A stretch of 6,769 bases of DNA from the NCBI GenBank assembly GCA_031556255.1, contig JAVBTI010000024.1, positions 1 through 6,769 on the forward strand, given 5' to 3'. The notes below the pieces were generated by a model. That model made no database searches. It was not told the DNA's origin and saw only the letters and a list, made by a program, of their open reading frames with translations. The stretch comes from JAIRQX01 sp031556255 (GTDB taxonomy: Bacteria > Chrysiogenota > Deferribacteres > Deferribacterales > JAISNW01). This document shows, piece by piece, positions 6,109 to 6,769 of this stretch. The translations under genes and the position numbers were made by a program. The stretch's first letter is position 1, and every line of letters starts with the position of its first letter.

Positions 6109-6177
6109 ATGAGGAGCGGCACTTTCGTGCCTGATGAGGAGAAAAAAGGGGCCGGTATGAGCGGCTGTTCCAGTTGA
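6109..6177 (+). CDS. Possible 22-residue ORF behind a hairpin-masked ribosome site
   Basis: An ATG at 6109 follows a perfect AGGAGG (6097-6102) at 6-nt spacing and opens a 22-codon frame. The peptide begins MRSGTFVPDEEKK and ends GMSGCSS, then TGA. The ribosome site lies in the 3' arm of the 26-bp palindrome, so translation would need that stem opened, for example by ribosomes finishing the chemoreceptor gene just upstream. The peptide matches nothing I recognise and could be a chance frame. The spacing of the ribosome site is the only strong support. Confidence 0.22.
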   Translation: MRSGTFVPDEEKKGAGMSGCSS

Positions 6178-6184
6178 CAAGATG

Positions 6185-6213
6185 ATAGTATATTAAAAAA
6201 TTAGTTTTGTCAA
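6185..6213 (-). promoter_or_regulatory. Possible minus-strand promoter in the convergent region
   Basis: A perfect TTGACA (6213-6208 on the minus strand) is followed after 17 bp by TACTAT (6190-6185, 4 of 6). It would direct a transcript across the GGA-rich block and palindrome, antisense to the chemoreceptor 3' end. The same TTGACA is one arm of a 7-bp dyad (ttgacaa 6174-6180 and ttgtcaa 6207-6213). There is no gene it would serve, so it is tentative. Confidence 0.25.
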
Positions 6214-6255
6214 ACAAAATAATTTAAAACTTGTTTTATTTGTTTAGCCTTTTTT
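6212..6255 (+). terminator. Weak AT-rich hairpin with T-run, possible terminator
   Basis: AAACAAA (6212-6218) pairs with TTTGTTT (6239-6245), extended by three pairs after a bulge, and TTTTTT follows at 6250-6255. The stem has one G-C pair, so it would be a poor terminator. It is the only hairpin with a trailing T-run between the chemoreceptor and the convergent gene at 6272. Most of the rest of 6062-6271 is described in the palindrome, small-ORF and promoter entries. Confidence 0.28.
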
Positions 6256-6271
6256 GCTGTATGGGAATAAG

Positions 6272-6574
6272 TCAGTTTTCGCTTGTCTTTGTGTCTTTTT
6301 CCTGTTTCTCGTCACACCGGTTTATGTCGACAATCGTAAAGCATTCTTCCCCTTCTATGAGAACCTGATAGTTATCATCCATCTGTATAATTTTTACATG
6401 GGGATTGCCCTTTTTGCTTAGAGATTTGAATTTAGCGGGAGAGCGTAAGTATGAACGTACAAAACGTGTGTAGCTGCGCAAAAAATTCTTGTCTGTCATG
6501 CTCAACATCGCTACCCTTTTCATGACATCAGTTGATACGGATATTTCGACATTTTTCGATTTGTTTGTGTTCAT
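6272..6574 (-). CDS. Small unrecognised protein, possibly RelE/ParE-like or ribbon-helix-helix
   Basis: This encodes a soluble protein of 100 residues with no signal peptide or membrane segment. It is basic in the first two thirds and acidic and charged at the tail (CDEKQEKDTKTSEN). The predicted order is a strand (VEISVS, 9-14), a helix (DVMKRVAML), a long basic helix (FLRSYTRFVRSYLRS) and a beta-rich part (VKIIQMDDNYQVLIEGEECFTIVDINR). The last segment resembles the D-x-S-Y-R...HDE end of some RelE/ParE-type toxins, with the usual Arg and His replaced by Gln and Cys. The strand-helix-helix start would also suit a ribbon-helix-helix DNA binder. Neither is certain. An ATG at 6631 opens the frame, but GGAG lies 6 nt before the ATG at 6574, which is therefore the start. 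No antitoxin or partner gene adjoins it. A strong promoter, a leader hairpin and an operator-like dyad precede it. Confidence 0.6.
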   Translation of the reverse strand: MNTNKSKNVEISVSTDVMKRVAMLSMTDKNFLRSYTRFVRSYLRSPAKFKSLSKKGNPHVKIIQMDDNYQVLIEGEECFTIVDINRCDEKQEKDTKTSEN

Positions 6575-6611
6575 GATAAACTCCATCTGTCTTGTTGCGT
6601 GTATCAGATAC

Positions 6612-6665
6612 AAAAAAAACGCCGGACGCACCGGGAATGTATTTTACCGTCAGGCTTTTCCGGTG
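6612..6665 (-). promoter_or_regulatory. Possible transcription attenuator in the leader of the small gene
   Basis: On the minus-strand RNA, CACCGG (6665-6660) pairs with CCGGUG (6634-6629). The same CCGG (6634-6631) can instead pair with CCGG (6625-6622) to form a 4-bp stem 2 nt before an eight-U run (6619-6612). The two pairings exclude each other, as in an antiterminator/terminator switch. The terminator stem is short, so the evidence is modest. The whole leader between promoter and start codon is about 100 nt. I recognise no known riboswitch in it. Confidence 0.33.
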
Positions 6666-6683
6666 GATAGTAACCTATGATAC

Positions 6684-6712
6684 ATGATAATATTTTAATC
6701 ACGAAACGTCAA
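6684..6712 (-). promoter_or_regulatory. Promoter of the small minus-strand gene
   Basis: On the minus strand TTGACG (6712-6707) and TATCAT (6689-6684) are separated by exactly 17 bp; each matches consensus at 5 of 6 positions. Transcription should start near 6677, giving a leader of about 100 nt before the ATG at 6574. This is the best sigma-70 match on the minus strand of the window. Confidence 0.6.
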
Positions 6713-6730
6713 TATTTTATTTGATATTGA
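6709..6730. promoter_or_regulatory. Operator-like dyad over the -35 box
   Basis: TCAATAT (6709-6715) and ATATTGA (6724-6730) are perfect 7-bp inverted arms around 8 bp. The left arm overlaps the -35 hexamer of the promoter at 6684-6712, where a bound repressor would block polymerase. Autoregulation by the 100-residue protein is possible but not shown. The DNA is AT-rich, which raises the chance of such a dyad arising at random. Confidence 0.33.
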
Positions 6731-6769
6731 TAATACTATGTGGCAGTGGCTGTATCTGCTGTTCAGAGC

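Noticed and set aside
6131..6147. Hammerhead ribozyme core: ctgatgag followed by gaaa
   Set aside because: The core words occur, but there is no base-paired stem II between them and no matching stem I/III and cleavage triplet nearby.
6166..6210. Selenocysteine: TGA after TGT TCC AGT would give a C-x-x-U motif in the small ORF
   Set aside because: The extension is only about 11 codons, the sequence after TGA is AT-rich, and I see no compact bacterial SECIS hairpin with a GU apical loop at the right distance.
6489..6680. 63-codon plus-strand frame opposite the small gene and its leader
   Set aside because: It has no ribosome site and overlaps the better supported minus-strand gene and regulatory region.

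Overview
The window comes from a Gram-negative bacterium. It carries an exported multiheme c-type cytochrome, an exported protease with a C-terminal anchoring signal and a transmembrane chemoreceptor. A multiheme periplasmic cytochrome suggests anaerobic or facultatively anaerobic respiration. The Cys/transmembrane/Arg tail on the protease is a type known from scattered lineages such as Synergistota, Myxococcota and other didermal anaerobes. I cannot fix the phylum from the sequence. Genes start with clear GGAG/AGGAGG ribosome sites about 6 nt before ATG, and this decided several starts.

Layout. Positions 2-121 hold the 3' end of an unrecognised plus-strand gene. Positions 121-312 are a non-coding, highly structured block: two near-identical 32-bp direct repeats exactly 160 bp apart, flanking a GC-rich nested palindrome. 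Next come two minus-strand genes: a subtilisin-like (S8) serine peptidase (833-2761) and, downstream of it, a small tetraheme cytochrome (355-735) that ends at a good intrinsic terminator (315-343). A divergent intergenic region (2762-2930) separates the peptidase from glgA, the glycogen synthase gene on the plus strand (2931-4370). glgA has a perfect TATAAT -10 box and a leader hairpin abutting its ribosome site. A methyl-accepting chemotaxis protein (4442-6061) follows, with its own candidate promoter.

After the chemoreceptor lies a convergent intergenic region (6062-6271) with a perfect 26-bp palindrome, a possible 22-codon ORF whose Shine-Dalgarno is buried in that palindrome, GGA-rich short repeats and AT-rich dyads. 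The last gene (6272-6574, minus) encodes a 100-residue protein resembling the RelE/ParE or ribbon-helix-helix small-protein classes. It has a strong promoter, an operator-like dyad over its -35 box and a possible attenuator in its leader.

The genes do not form one pathway. Peptidase and cytochrome may share a transcript; glgA, the chemoreceptor and the small gene look like separate units. I see no obvious large new system. The most interesting unexplained material is the repeat/palindrome block at 121-312, the structured region after the chemoreceptor, and the regulated orphan small gene at the right end.
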